DNA of 64,000 nucleotides from Flammeovirgaceae bacterium UBA5008 (GTDB taxonomy: Bacteria > Bacteroidota > Bacteroidia > Cytophagales > Cyclobacteriaceae). Numbering within the stretch: position 1 is the stretch's first letter; every line of letters begins with the position of its first letter. The translations under genes were made by a program, and so were the position numbers. The stretch is taken from NCBI GenBank assembly GCA_002398365.1, contig DGYK01000063.1, positions 19,904 to 83,903 of the forward strand. The letters run 5' to 3'. Below, piece after piece: positions 35,006 through 43,972 of this stretch. Under the pieces are notes generated by a model that did no database searches, was not told the origin of the DNA, and worked only from the letters and a program-made list of their open reading frames with translations.

Positions 35006-35272
35006 ATGAACAATCCGATCAATCCTTTTGCAAAACCCGATCAGCAAAAACCGAGCTGCATGGAAATGTTGCAAACTATTTTGGATGGCCAAGCCACCGA
35101 AGAGCAGAAGCAATATTTCAAAATGCACATGGATCATTGCATGCCATGTTACAAGTCGTATGATTTGGATATGTCACTCAAGCAACTCGTTCAATCCAAA
35201 TGCTGTGGTGGTGCCGCCCCAAGTGATCTGATCGAAAAAATAAAGCAGCAAATCGAACAAAAATCTTCATAG
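35006..35272 (+). CDS. Zinc-binding anti-sigma factor (ZAS type), soluble
   Basis: 88 residues with the ZAS zinc motif Hx3Cx2C at H41/C45/C48 (HMDHCMPC) plus an upstream C18 and a later CC pair. No transmembrane helix, so it senses conditions inside the cytoplasm, possibly thiol redox state. It sits 2 bases after its partner sigma gene and 3 bases before gmk. Confidence 0.82.
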   Translation: MNNPINPFAKPDQQKPSCMEMLQTILDGQATEEQKQYFKMHMDHCMPCYKSYDLDMSLKQLVQSKCCGGAAPSDLIEKIKQQIEQKSS

Positions 35273-35275
35273 CGA

Positions 35276-35845
35276 ATGGCCGGTAAAGCACTCATCTTCT
35301 CTGCGCCATCCGGTTCTGGCAAGACCACCATTGTAAAATACCTCCTCGAAAACAATCCTGATCTCGGCTTTTCTATTTCAGCCTCTACCCGCGACAGACG
35401 GGGAAGAACAGAAGTAGATGGAAAAGATTATCACTTCTTAACTCCGGAAGAATTCAAAGAGAAAATTGACGCCAACGAATTTATTGAATGGGAAGAAGTG
35501 TATGCCGGTAATTTTTACGGCACCCTAAAATCAGAAATCGAACGTATCTGGGCTGAAGGCAAAAATGTGATTTTTGATGTAGATGTGAAAGGCGGTATTA
35601 ACCTGAAGAAGTATTTTGGCGACAAAGCACTTGCTATTTTCGTGAAAGTGCCTTCCATTGAAATTCTGGCACAACGCCTCAACTCACGCGGCACCGAAAC
35701 AGAAGAGAGTCTTTCGCGTAGACTCTTCAAAGCAAAATTTGAAATGTCATTTCAAGATAAATTTGATGTAGTGTTGCTCAATGAGGACTTGGCTAAGTCG
35801 GTGGCCGAAGCGCAGGCATTATACGATCAATTCAAAAAGAAATAG
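35276..35845 (+). CDS. gmk: Guanylate kinase
   Basis: 189 residues. P-loop PSGSGKTT (11-18), the GMP-binding STRDRRGRTEVDGKDYHFL and the LID with SRRLFKAKFE-type residues are all present. It phosphorylates GMP to GDP. Co-transcribed with the sigma/anti-sigma pair and nadD. Confidence 0.96.
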   Translation: MAGKALIFSAPSGSGKTTIVKYLLENNPDLGFSISASTRDRRGRTEVDGKDYHFLTPEEFKEKIDANEFIEWEEVYAGNFYGTLKSEIERIWAEGKNVIFDVDVKGGINLKKYFGDKALAIFVKVPSIEILAQRLNSRGTETEESLSRRLFKAKFEMSFQDKFDVVLLNEDLAKSVAEAQALYDQFKKK

Positions 35846-35860
35846 CTTGATAAGCAACCA

Positions 35861-36436
35861 ATGCAAAAAATTGGTCTTTTTTTCGGTTCATTCAACCCCA
35901 TTCACATCGGGCATCTGATCATTGCCAATGTGATGGCAGAAAATACTGACCTCGACAAAGTTTGGCTGGTGGTCTCTCCCCAAAATCCGCTCAAGCCAAG
36001 CAAAGGTCTGCTTCATGAGTTCGATCGCTACGACATGGCCAAAGTAGCCGTGGCCGATCATTATAAAATCGAGGTGTCGGACGTTGAGTTTCATTTGCCC
36101 AAACCGAGTTTTACCATTCACACGCTGGTCTATCTTTCCGAAAAGCATCCCGGAAAAGAATTTAAGGTCATCATAGGACAGGATAATCTCGAAAGCTTTA
36201 AAAAGTGGAAGAACTATGAACAGATACTCGAACAATACGAATTGTATGTTTATCCACGGCCGGATGTAACAAATACAGAACTGATTCGTCATCCACATGT
36301 CAAAATGATTGATGCTCCCCTGCTGGATATCTCAGCCACATACATTCGTCAATGTATCAAGGCCAATAAGTCCATTCGATACCTCGTACCCGAATCCGTA
36401 GAAAATATGATCCGCACCAAAAACTTTTATCATTAG
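35861..36436 (+). CDS. nadD: Nicotinate-nucleotide adenylyltransferase
   Basis: 191 residues with the nucleotidyltransferase motif GSFNPIHIGH at 9-18 and the C-terminal DISATYIRQ (ISxTxxR) signature. It makes deamido-NAD from nicotinate mononucleotide in NAD synthesis. Fifteen bases after gmk, the last gene of the operon. Confidence 0.95.
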   Translation: MQKIGLFFGSFNPIHIGHLIIANVMAENTDLDKVWLVVSPQNPLKPSKGLLHEFDRYDMAKVAVADHYKIEVSDVEFHLPKPSFTIHTLVYLSEKHPGKEFKVIIGQDNLESFKKWKNYEQILEQYELYVYPRPDVTNTELIRHPHVKMIDAPLLDISATYIRQCIKANKSIRYLVPESVENMIRTKNFYH

Positions 36437-36477
36437 CGGAGCATCCTTAGACAACCTAAACTTGCTTACTTGCGTCT

Positions 36478-39123
36478 ATGGCATTAATGAAAAAATTATT
36501 TACCCCACTATTTGCGTTTACTCTGTTAATTTCTTCATCCGCTTTCGCGGGAGGGATTCGGGGTACCATCAAAGGCGATGATGGAGCAATTCTTGCATTT
36601 GCCAGCGTATTTGTTAAACAAACTTCTGCCGGTGCTGCCACAGATATGGAAGGCCGATTCGAATTATCGTTGCCTCCTGGTCAATACGATGTGCTATTTC
36701 AATACCTAGGCTACGAAACCACACAACGCAAAATTGAAGTAGGCTCTGGCTTCGTTGAAATCAACATCGTGTTGAAAACTCAAGTAGTGGTTTTGCAAAA
36801 CGTTGTAATCAAAGCCGGTAAAGAAGACCCCGCCTACACTATCATGCGCAAAGCCATTGGTAAAGCTAAATACCACACACAACAACTCGATAACTACACC
36901 GCCAAAGTTTACATCAAAGGAAAAGGCCAATTGAAAGATTATCCATGGTTTGCCAAGAAGGCAGTAGAAAAAGAAGGGATCACCAAAGACCGTGTATTTA
37001 TCTCTGAGTCTGTAAGTGAAATCAAATACACACGCCCGAATAAGTTCGAAGAAAAAGTAATTGCAGTATACACGAAAGGAAAAGACCGTAACACCTCACC
37101 CAATCAATTTGTGTTTGGAAGTTTCTACGAATCAGAAATTGCTGAAGTGGTATCGCCCCTATCACCTAAAGCATTTTCCTATTATAAATTTGAATACCTC
37201 GGATCATTCAAAGACAACAACTATGAAATCAGCAAGATAAAAGTAACCCCTAGATCAAAAGGCGATAATGTTTTTGATGGAATGATTTTTATTGTTGAAG
37301 ATTGGTGGAGCATTCACAGTTTAGATCTTCGCACCGTAAAATTGGGAATCAATTTTAAAGTAAAACAGATTTACAATCCCATCGAAGACAAAGCATGGCT
37401 ACCAATTTCTCAGCAGTTTTTTGTAGACGGAAAAGTTTTTGGATTTGAATTTACAGCCGAATACCTCGCAACATTAAAGGATTACAAAATCACCCTTAAT
37501 CCTGATTTGGTGGTAGCGGAGATGAAGGTAATCGATGAGAAGATTGAAAAAGAGGAAGCCAAGAAAATTGAAAAGAAATTCAGTAAAAAAGATCAACAAA
37601 TTCAAGAGCGCCTCGCCTCGGGCAAAGAAGTAACCAACAAGGAGCTTCGCCAGATGGTGCGCGAATACGAGAAGCAAGAGCAAAAAGAAACTAAAGAACC
37701 GGAAGTACTTTCAGAAAGCACATTTACTGTAGACTCCGCTGCTTACAAAAAAGACTCCACCTTTTGGGCAGACATTCGTCCGGTAGCGCTTTCAAAACAA
37801 GAAGAGCGCGGTTACCAGATCAACGACAGCATCTCTACTGTAGAGCGTCAACGCGAGGAAGGTGACACACTCAAATCCCGTAAAGGAAAAAAAGGATTCA
37901 GACCTACAGATTTGTTGGTTGGCAACAGTTATCGCATCAACAAAACCACCGACTTCCGAATTCATTTTCCGTATGGTGGCTTCAACACAGTAGAAGGTTT
38001 CAATCTGATTTATCGCACCAGTCTCTACAAACGTTGGGTGATTAAAGACAAAACCGATTCAACCAAAAGGTCACGTACTTCGCGTCTTGAAATCAGTCCC
38101 ATTGCGCGTTATGCTTTCTCTCGCCAGTTGCTCACCGGCAAACTGCGGGTAGAGTATCGCAACCAAAATCAACGCATCACCTTAGAAGGTGGCCGCTATG
38201 TGGAGCAGTTCAACAGCGATGAACCTATTCACTCTTTTGTAAACACACTTACCTCATTGTTCAGTGGCGACAACTGGATGAAATTGTATGAACAGGATTT
38301 CATCGATCTGAAATACCGCAATCGCATTGATGATAAATTTACGATTACTTCTTCTTGGGCACTTTCGAATAGACATGAATTAGATAATCGCTCGGATTAT
38401 ACATTCTTCTCTGACAATAAAGAAAACTATCGCCCCAACGCACCGGTGAATGTAGAAACACTCAATACCGGTTTTGAAGATAATACAGCTTTTACCGGAG
38501 CAGTCGGAATTGAAGCGCGTCCTTGGCAGAAGTACAGAATTCGCAACGGAAACAAATTCCGCATCCAAAATTCATCTCCGGTGTTAAGCTTCAACTACAA
38601 GAAAGGTTTCAATGGCGTTTTTGGAAGTGATGTGAATTACGATTTGATAGAGGCAGGTATTCGTCAGCAAATTAAGTTTGGCATTCGTGGCACATTTGAT
38701 GTCAATTTGAAAGCAGGAAAATTTCTGAATGCTGACAAGCTCTACTTCATGGACTACAAGCATTTTTTAGGAAACAAAACACCCATCATTACTACCGATC
38801 CAGTGGGAAGCTTCCGTTTGATGGATTACTATCTCTACAGCACGCGTGATCAATTTGTTTCAGTGAGTGCGCATTATCACTTCCGTAAATTTTTGATCAC
38901 CCGCATCCCGATGATTCGCCTCATGGGTGTTCAAGAAAATTTCTTTGTCAATTACCTCAGCACACCTTCATCGAAGAATTTCACGGAAGTGGGCTACGGG
39001 CTGGATGGCATTCTTCGTATTTTCCGCTTAGAAGGTGCGGTGGCATTCACCAACGGAACCTACCAGGATTATGGATTTAGAATAGGTATCTCATCAATCC
39101 TATCGGTAAATTTTGGTGACTAA
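36478..39123 (+). CDS. DUF5686 outer-membrane protein with carboxypeptidase-regulatory-like N-terminus
   Basis: 881 residues. Signal peptide to about residue 24, CarboxypepD_reg-like domain (about 26-105), the DUF5686 region, a lysine/glutamate-rich segment (340-405) and a long C-terminal half with amphipathic strands expected to form a beta barrel. The family is common in Bacteroidota, related in layout to TonB-dependent receptors but without a plug. Function unknown. An alternative ATG lies three codons into the ORF; both give a signal peptide. Confidence 0.88.
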   Translation: MALMKKLFTPLFAFTLLISSSAFAGGIRGTIKGDDGAILAFASVFVKQTSAGAATDMEGRFELSLPPGQYDVLFQYLGYETTQRKIEVGSGFVEINIVLKTQVVVLQNVVIKAGKEDPAYTIMRKAIGKAKYHTQQLDNYTAKVYIKGKGQLKDYPWFAKKAVEKEGITKDRVFISESVSEIKYTRPNKFEEKVIAVYTKGKDRNTSPNQFVFGSFYESEIAEVVSPLSPKAFSYYKFEYLGSFKDNNYEISKIKVTPRSKGDNVFDGMIFIVEDWWSIHSLDLRTVKLGINFKVKQIYNPIEDKAWLPISQQFFVDGKVFGFEFTAEYLATLKDYKITLNPDLVVAEMKVIDEKIEKEEAKKIEKKFSKKDQQIQERLASGKEVTNKELRQMVREYEKQEQKETKEPEVLSESTFTVDSAAYKKDSTFWADIRPVALSKQEERGYQINDSISTVERQREEGDTLKSRKGKKGFRPTDLLVGNSYRINKTTDFRIHFPYGGFNTVEGFNLIYRTSLYKRWVIKDKTDSTKRSRTSRLEISPIARYAFSRQLLTGKLRVEYRNQNQRITLEGGRYVEQFNSDEPIHSFVNTLTSLFSGDNWMKLYEQDFIDLKYRNRIDDKFTITSSWALSNRHELDNRSDYTFFSDNKENYRPNAPVNVETLNTGFEDNTAFTGAVGIEARPWQKYRIRNGNKFRIQNSSPVLSFNYKKGFNGVFGSDVNYDLIEAGIRQQIKFGIRGTFDVNLKAGKFLNADKLYFMDYKHFLGNKTPIITTDPVGSFRLMDYYLYSTRDQFVSVSAHYHFRKFLITRIPMIRLMGVQENFFVNYLSTPSSKNFTEVGYGLDGILRIFRLEGAVAFTNGTYQDYGFRIGISSILSVNFGD

Positions 39124-39194
39124 ACAGTCAAACAGGTCTCAAATTTTATTGAAGTGCGCAAAGGCTAGTCATTGAATTTTCCGATCTTTGACGA

Positions 39195-40217
39195 ATGCCT
39201 TTATCGCTCGAAGATTTTTTCCGATTACGTAACTCACTTCCCGTACTCGATGTACGGTCGGAAGGCGAATATGCACAAGGCCACATCGCAGGTGCGATCA
39301 ATCTACCCATCCTGAATAACGAAGAACGTGTCATCGTAGGGACTACCTATAAACGTAAAGGTCCGCAGGAAGCGATTTACGAAGGCTTCCGATTAGTGGG
39401 GCCTCGCTTGAAGGAGATCGTACAGCAGGCTGAAAAAATAGCAGCCGGACAAGAGGTATTAGTGCACTGCTGGCGTGGGGGCATGCGCTCGAATAATTTC
39501 TGCCAGTTCATAGGCATGGCAAAAGTAAAGTCGCAGGCACTAAAGGGCGGCTACAAGGCTTATCGACAACTTGCTGCTGATTATTTTAAGAAGCCCTTAC
39601 AACTGACGCTGATTGGCGGATGCACCGGAAGTGGAAAAAGTGAAGTGCTTCGCGAATTAGCCAAACAAGGTGAACAAATTTTAGACTTGGAGGCACTGGC
39701 CAATCATAAAGGTTCTGCCTTCGGTAGTTTAATGCAATCTCCACAGCCCACTACCGAACAATTTCACAATGATCTTTTTGAAAAACTCTTTCAATTGGAT
39801 CTTTCGAAACGCATTTGGATCGAAGATGAATCCATCACCATCGGTAAAGTTTTTCTGCCACCTGATTTTTGGGCAACCATGAAAGCGAGCCCCTTGGTTC
39901 AAATGGATGTACCCAAAGAAATTCGTATTCAGCGATTAGTCAACGAATACGGCCCTGCAGATAAAATGGAATTTTTAGCTGCGATGGATAAAATTGTAAA
40001 ACGATTGGGCGGCCAGCATTACAAAGCAGCAAAAGAAAAATGGTTGGAAGGCGACATAGCCACCACCATCGATATTTTACTGACCTATTACGACAAGTAT
40101 TATCTGGGAAGTATTGCGAATAAAAAAGAACGTGTAAAATTTGCACTCCCTTGGAATGGAACTGACTCATCCCGTTATGCAGAGATGCTTCGAAGAGAAA
40201 CAGAAAAACAATTGTGA
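39195..40217 (+). CDS. mnmH: tRNA 2-selenouridine synthase (MnmH/SelU)
   Basis: 340 residues: rhodanese domain with the active cysteine C92 in HCWRGGMRS, then a P-loop GGCTGSGKSEV (about 141-150) and C-terminal helical part. It converts 2-thiouridine at wobble position 34 to 2-selenouridine, via geranylated intermediates, using selenophosphate. The selenophosphate synthetase gene selD follows 18 bases later, so donor and user are in one operon. Confidence 0.95.
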   Translation: MPLSLEDFFRLRNSLPVLDVRSEGEYAQGHIAGAINLPILNNEERVIVGTTYKRKGPQEAIYEGFRLVGPRLKEIVQQAEKIAAGQEVLVHCWRGGMRSNNFCQFIGMAKVKSQALKGGYKAYRQLAADYFKKPLQLTLIGGCTGSGKSEVLRELAKQGEQILDLEALANHKGSAFGSLMQSPQPTTEQFHNDLFEKLFQLDLSKRIWIEDESITIGKVFLPPDFWATMKASPLVQMDVPKEIRIQRLVNEYGPADKMEFLAAMDKIVKRLGGQHYKAAKEKWLEGDIATTIDILLTYYDKYYLGSIANKKERVKFALPWNGTDSSRYAEMLRRETEKQL

Positions 40218-40235
40218 TGTAATTCAAATTTAAAA

Positions 40236-41267
40236 ATGACAGATATTAAACTCACTCAATATTCTCACGGTGCCGGTTGTGGTTGTAAAATTTCACCTGC
40301 TGTTCTGGACAGTATGTTGCATTCTGATTTACCGAAGGCCAGCTATCCCAATTTGCTGGTGGGCAACGAATCGAAAGATGATGCAGCAGTTTATGATCTG
40401 GGTGATGGTACGTGCATTGTTAGCACCACCGATTTTTTTATGCCGATTGTAGATGATGCCTTTACATTTGGCGCGATTGCTTCTGTGAATGCGATTAGTG
40501 ATGTGTATGCCATGGGTGGGGAGCCGTTTATGGCTATCGCGATCTTAGGTTGGCCGATTAACAAAATTGCACCCGAGGTAGCCAAACAAGTTTTAGAAGG
40601 AAGTAGAAAAGTGTGTGCTGAAGCAGGCATTCCGCTTGCCGGTGGGCATAGTATCGATTGCCCGGAGCCGGTGTTTGGATTAGCCGTGAGCGGCAAGTTG
40701 AAAAGAGAAAACTTAAAACGAAACGACACGGCCCGCGAAGGGTCATTGCTTTACCTAACAAAACCGGTCGGTATTGGCATCACTACTACCGCACAGAAAA
40801 AAGGAATCGTTCAGGAAGCACATTTGAAAAAAGCAGTTGACACGATGTTAACACTGAATAAAATTGGATCTGATTTCGGTAAACTGAATTATGTAAGCGC
40901 GATGACGGACGTTACCGGTTTCGGATTACTGGGCCATCTCACGGAAGTGTGCGAAGGAAGTAATCTCTCCGCTGAAATTGAATTTGATCAAGTGCCGAAG
41001 TTTGGTTTTTTGAACGACTACCTTCAACAAAAATCAACACCGGGCGGCACGCAACGAAACTGGGATAGCTACGGAAATAAAATCAGTGCCCTAACCGATA
41101 CACAACGAATGATTTTGGCCGACCCGCAAACCAGCGGTGGTTTGCTTGTATGTGTGGATGCAGCACACCAGCAAGAATTTGAATCATTTTCAAAAAGCAA
41201 AGGATTGGAGTTGACTTCATTCGGACATCTAGTAAAGAAAGCGGATAAAGCTGTAATCGTAAAGTAA
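40236..41267 (+). CDS. selD: Selenide, water dikinase SelD
   Basis: 343 residues. Catalytic Cys17 lies in GAGCGCK (as in E. coli C17); the codon is TGT, so this is not the Sec-containing version. ATP-binding loops DDAAVY, GGHSIDCPEPVFG and DVTGFG are intact. It makes selenophosphate from selenide and ATP. With mnmH alongside and no selA/selB in the window, the visible use of selenium is tRNA modification. Confidence 0.96.
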   Translation: MTDIKLTQYSHGAGCGCKISPAVLDSMLHSDLPKASYPNLLVGNESKDDAAVYDLGDGTCIVSTTDFFMPIVDDAFTFGAIASVNAISDVYAMGGEPFMAIAILGWPINKIAPEVAKQVLEGSRKVCAEAGIPLAGGHSIDCPEPVFGLAVSGKLKRENLKRNDTAREGSLLYLTKPVGIGITTTAQKKGIVQEAHLKKAVDTMLTLNKIGSDFGKLNYVSAMTDVTGFGLLGHLTEVCEGSNLSAEIEFDQVPKFGFLNDYLQQKSTPGGTQRNWDSYGNKISALTDTQRMILADPQTSGGLLVCVDAAHQQEFESFSKSKGLELTSFGHLVKKADKAVIVK

Positions 41268-41273
41268 ACTTTT

Positions 41274-42056
41274 ATGCAAAAGTATTTGATTGCCTTGTGT
41301 GCGGTTGGACTTCTACTAAGTTGCCAATCGAAAAAAAAGGAAGCTCCTTCCGATTTAATTGGCTACAATATCGTCAAAGTTTTTCCGCATGATAAAGATG
41401 CGTTTACACAGGGTCTTGTAGTAGAGCAAGGAAAATTATTTGAAGGCACGGGGCAGTACGGCACTTCATGGATTGCCGAAGTAGACATCGCATCGGGCAA
41501 GCAAGATAAAAAAGTGGAATTGTCGAAAGAATTTTTTGGGGAAGGGATCACCATCCTCAACAACAAAGTCTATCAGCTTACCTGGCAAAACAAACAAGGT
41601 TTTGTGTATGACCTCCGCACTTTCGAAAAAGTAAAAGACTTCAGTTATTCGCATGAAGGTTGGGGTATCACCCACAACGGAAAAAATTTATTAGTTAGTG
41701 ACGGTACGAATAAAATTCATGTGCTTGATACCTTGACCTTATTGGAAGTTTCTTCAATAATTGTAACCGATGGTGACAAGCCAGCCGAGCGACTTAACGA
41801 GTTGGAATTCATTGATGGGTTTTTGTATGCCAATCAATGGCAAACCAATTTCATTTTAAAAATCGATTTGGCAAGCGGGAAAGTAGTAGGCCGCATGGAC
41901 ATGACGAAGCTGGCCGAAGAGGTATTTCCACTCAATCCCAATGCCGATGTATTGAATGGCATCGCCTACGAAAAGAAAAGTAAGCTGTTGCTGATCACCG
42001 GTAAACTGTGGCCCGCGATGGTAGCGGTAAAAATTCAGCCATCGGTGGGCGAATAA
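41274..42056 (+). CDS. Glutaminyl-peptide cyclotransferase-like lipoprotein
   Basis: 260 residues. Lipobox LLLSC with lipid-modified C17. The rest is a beta-propeller of the glutamine cyclotransferase (plant-type) family: HDKDAFTQGL, EGTGQYG and NELEFIDGFLYANQW are its hallmarks. It converts N-terminal Gln to pyroglutamate on exported proteins, probably in the periplasm. The ATG comes 6 bases after the selD stop, so it may be co-transcribed with the selenium genes without an obvious functional link. Confidence 0.88.
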   Translation: MQKYLIALCAVGLLLSCQSKKKEAPSDLIGYNIVKVFPHDKDAFTQGLVVEQGKLFEGTGQYGTSWIAEVDIASGKQDKKVELSKEFFGEGITILNNKVYQLTWQNKQGFVYDLRTFEKVKDFSYSHEGWGITHNGKNLLVSDGTNKIHVLDTLTLLEVSSIIVTDGDKPAERLNELEFIDGFLYANQWQTNFILKIDLASGKVVGRMDMTKLAEEVFPLNPNADVLNGIAYEKKSKLLLITGKLWPAMVAVKIQPSVGE

Positions 42057-42072
42057 ATTACTTTTAACAACC

Positions 42073-42118
42073 AATCCTCCAAGGTATTTCTGCTTTCGAA
42101 AAAAGACCTTGGAGGATT
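42073..42118 (+). other. Perfect 13-bp inverted repeat after the cyclotransferase gene
   Basis: AATCCTCCAAGGT (42073-42085) pairs perfectly with ACCTTGGAGGATT (42106-42118) around a 20-base loop. No T run follows, so it is an imperfect intrinsic terminator at best. A string nearly the same as the left arm (CTTCCAAGGTATTCT) occurs at 22711-22725, also just after a stop codon. Confidence 0.7.
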
Positions 42119-42181
42119 CGATTCAAATATATTCGCTGATTCAACTAAGATGCAGGGTAGCATGGTGCCAGTGGGGTTTAA

Positions 42182-42293
42182 CTACCCATACTTTGGGATG
42201 AATTGCTTTAAAATTACCCTTACTTTGTGTCGTTTTTTGACAAAATTTACCCTTACTTTGAGACAAAATTCAATGTATTTTACCCTTACTTTA
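42182..42293 (+). repeat. Four evenly spaced direct repeats (TACCCTTACTTTG) upstream of the DUF4143 gene
   Basis: TACCC starts at 42183 (degenerate, TACCCATACTTTG), 42215, 42248 and 42281, spaced 32, 33 and 33 bases, about three helical turns each. Copies 2-4 share TTACCCTTACTTT. GACAAAATT also flanks the third copy on both sides. The last copy ends five bases before the ATG at 42298. The even phasing and location suggest an operator array for a repeatedly binding regulator, perhaps the ATPase's own control. Confidence 0.85.
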
Positions 42294-42297
42294 GGAA

Positions 42298-43659
42298 ATG
42301 TTTGAAAGAAACATTCAAAATGAGCTCAAAAAATGGGTTTTAAGCTACCCTAGAAAGCCATTGGTTATTCGAGGCGCCCGACAGGTGGGGAAAACCACCG
42401 CTATCAACCAATTCTCAACTCAGTTCAAACAATACATTTACCTCAACCTCGAGTTGCCGGAAGATCGCGCGCCCTTTGAGCAGTTCAAGAATTTAGAAAC
42501 CCTGCTTCAGGCCATTTTCTTTTTGAAAAACAAACGCATCGATACTAAAAGCGAAACACTTCTATTCATTGATGAAATACAAGAGGTTCCACAAGCCATT
42601 CACGTGCTTCGCTATTTTTACGAACAAGAACCTACGATACCTGTAATTGCTGCGGGCAGCATGTTGGAAACTTTATTTGATAAATCCATCAGCTTTCCCG
42701 TGGGGCGTGTTGATTATAAAGTCCTTCGGCCAGTTTCATTCCCTGAATTTCTGTCTGCCACGGGTGAAACAACTGCTCTTGAACAATTGACCAAACTACC
42801 CATTGCCTCTTTTGCACATTCGAAGTTGCTAAGCTTGTTTCGCACGTATGCGCTAATTGGTGGAATGCCCGAAGTAGTTAGTCACTATGCCCAACACAAA
42901 GATTTAGTGGCACTGGCTCCAATCTATGACTCACTCATTGCTTCGTATATGGATGATGCCGAAAAATATGCCACCAACCAATCACAACTTCAAGTTATCC
43001 GGCATGTTATTCGTGCGTCTTATCCACATGCGGGTAAACGAATAAAGTTTCAAGGTTTCGGAAACTCAAATTATAAATCAAAGGAAGTCGGTGAGGCCTT
43101 GCGCACGCTTCAAAAGGCCTTGCTCATTCACCTCATATATCCGGACACCGGCTACGTACTACCTTTGATACCCGATCAAAAAAAATCACCTCGGTTGCAT
43201 GTATTGGACTCTGGTCTGCTCAACTACTTCGTGGGGATTCAAAAAGAAATTCTGAGCTCAGAAAATTTAAATGGGGTTTATCAAGGCACGCTTATTGAAC
43301 ATTTAGTGGGGCAAGAATTATTAGCCATACAATTCAATGCGTTAAGCACCTTGCATTTCTGGGTAAAAGAGAAAAAACAATCGCTGGCTGAAATCGATTA
43401 TTTACTCCCTTTCGATAGTCAACTAATTCCAATTGAAGTAAAAGCAGGGAGCGAAGGAACGTTGAAGTCGTTGCACCTTTTCATGGACGAGGTGCCGCAT
43501 ACCATGGCAGTTCGGTTTTTCGCTGGCGAAATGAGTATTTCAAAAATTACCACACCCAAAGGCAAATCGTTTCATCTCCTCAATCTTCCCTACTATCTTG
43601 TTTCGCAGGTAGAACATTACCTGACTTGGTTTAGTCATGAAATCATGAATACAAAATAG
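42298..43659 (+). CDS. AAA ATPase with DUF4143 domain
   Basis: 453 residues. N-terminal AAA_14 ATPase with Walker A GARQVGKTT (about 25-33), Walker B LLFIDEIQEVP (about 90-100) and sensor AAGSMLETL; C-terminal DUF4143 domain with the acidic pair in LAEIDYLLP and IPIEVKAG, a PD-(D/E)xK-like E..D..EVK pattern. Members are widespread in Bacteria and Archaea; their function is unknown. The gene is directly preceded by four phased direct repeats, which is unusual for a single metabolic gene. Confidence 0.9.
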   Translation: MFERNIQNELKKWVLSYPRKPLVIRGARQVGKTTAINQFSTQFKQYIYLNLELPEDRAPFEQFKNLETLLQAIFFLKNKRIDTKSETLLFIDEIQEVPQAIHVLRYFYEQEPTIPVIAAGSMLETLFDKSISFPVGRVDYKVLRPVSFPEFLSATGETTALEQLTKLPIASFAHSKLLSLFRTYALIGGMPEVVSHYAQHKDLVALAPIYDSLIASYMDDAEKYATNQSQLQVIRHVIRASYPHAGKRIKFQGFGNSNYKSKEVGEALRTLQKALLIHLIYPDTGYVLPLIPDQKKSPRLHVLDSGLLNYFVGIQKEILSSENLNGVYQGTLIEHLVGQELLAIQFNALSTLHFWVKEKKQSLAEIDYLLPFDSQLIPIEVKAGSEGTLKSLHLFMDEVPHTMAVRFFAGEMSISKITTPKGKSFHLLNLPYYLVSQVEHYLTWFSHEIMNTK

Positions 43660-43660
43660 T

Positions 43661-43972
43661 ATGTCGCTCGAAGAAATTACACAGCAACTATGGGAAGCAT
43701 CCGAAAACAAAAAAGGGTGTCGCATTTCGCTGGATGGCGAACCATTGCCTCGACTTGTTTGCCCATATGGTGTGTGCACTACTTCCCGGAATCAAATTGT
43801 ATTGGTTTGCTGGCAAACAGGTGGCTTCACGAAAGCCGGAGGTAAAGAAGGCTATCGCAATCTTCAACTCGATCGAATTATATCCATTGAAACATTGGAT
43901 TGGCATTTTCAAAAACGAACGGATTTTAATTCTACCGATGGCCAATACAAAGACTGGGTATATCATATCTAA
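43661..43972 (+). CDS. Small WYL-like domain protein
   Basis: 103 residues, no signal, no membrane segment. The core (RLVCPYGVCTTSRNQIVLVC, then LDRIISIETLDWHF) follows the WYL/SH3-like pattern: PYGl, a hydrophobic strand, and LdrI.sievl...F. There is no helix-turn-helix, so it would be a free ligand-sensing or nucleic-acid-binding module. It starts 1 base after the DUF4143 ATPase and abuts the AraC-type gene (0-base gap). The WYL assignment is by pattern only. Confidence 0.65.
   Translation: MSLEEITQQLWEASENKKGCRISLDGEPLPRLVCPYGVCTTSRNQIVLVCWQTGGFTKAGGKEGYRNLQLDRIISIETLDWHFQKRTDFNSTDGQYKDWVYHI

Noticed and set aside
40236..40300. Possible selenocysteine at the active site of SelD
   Set aside because: The codon is TGT (Cys17), not TGA; no in-frame stop.
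42182..42293. Repeat array resembling a CRISPR
   Set aside because: Repeat unit is only about 13 bases with short, partly similar spacers, no cas genes, and it lies directly on a start codon; an operator array fits better.
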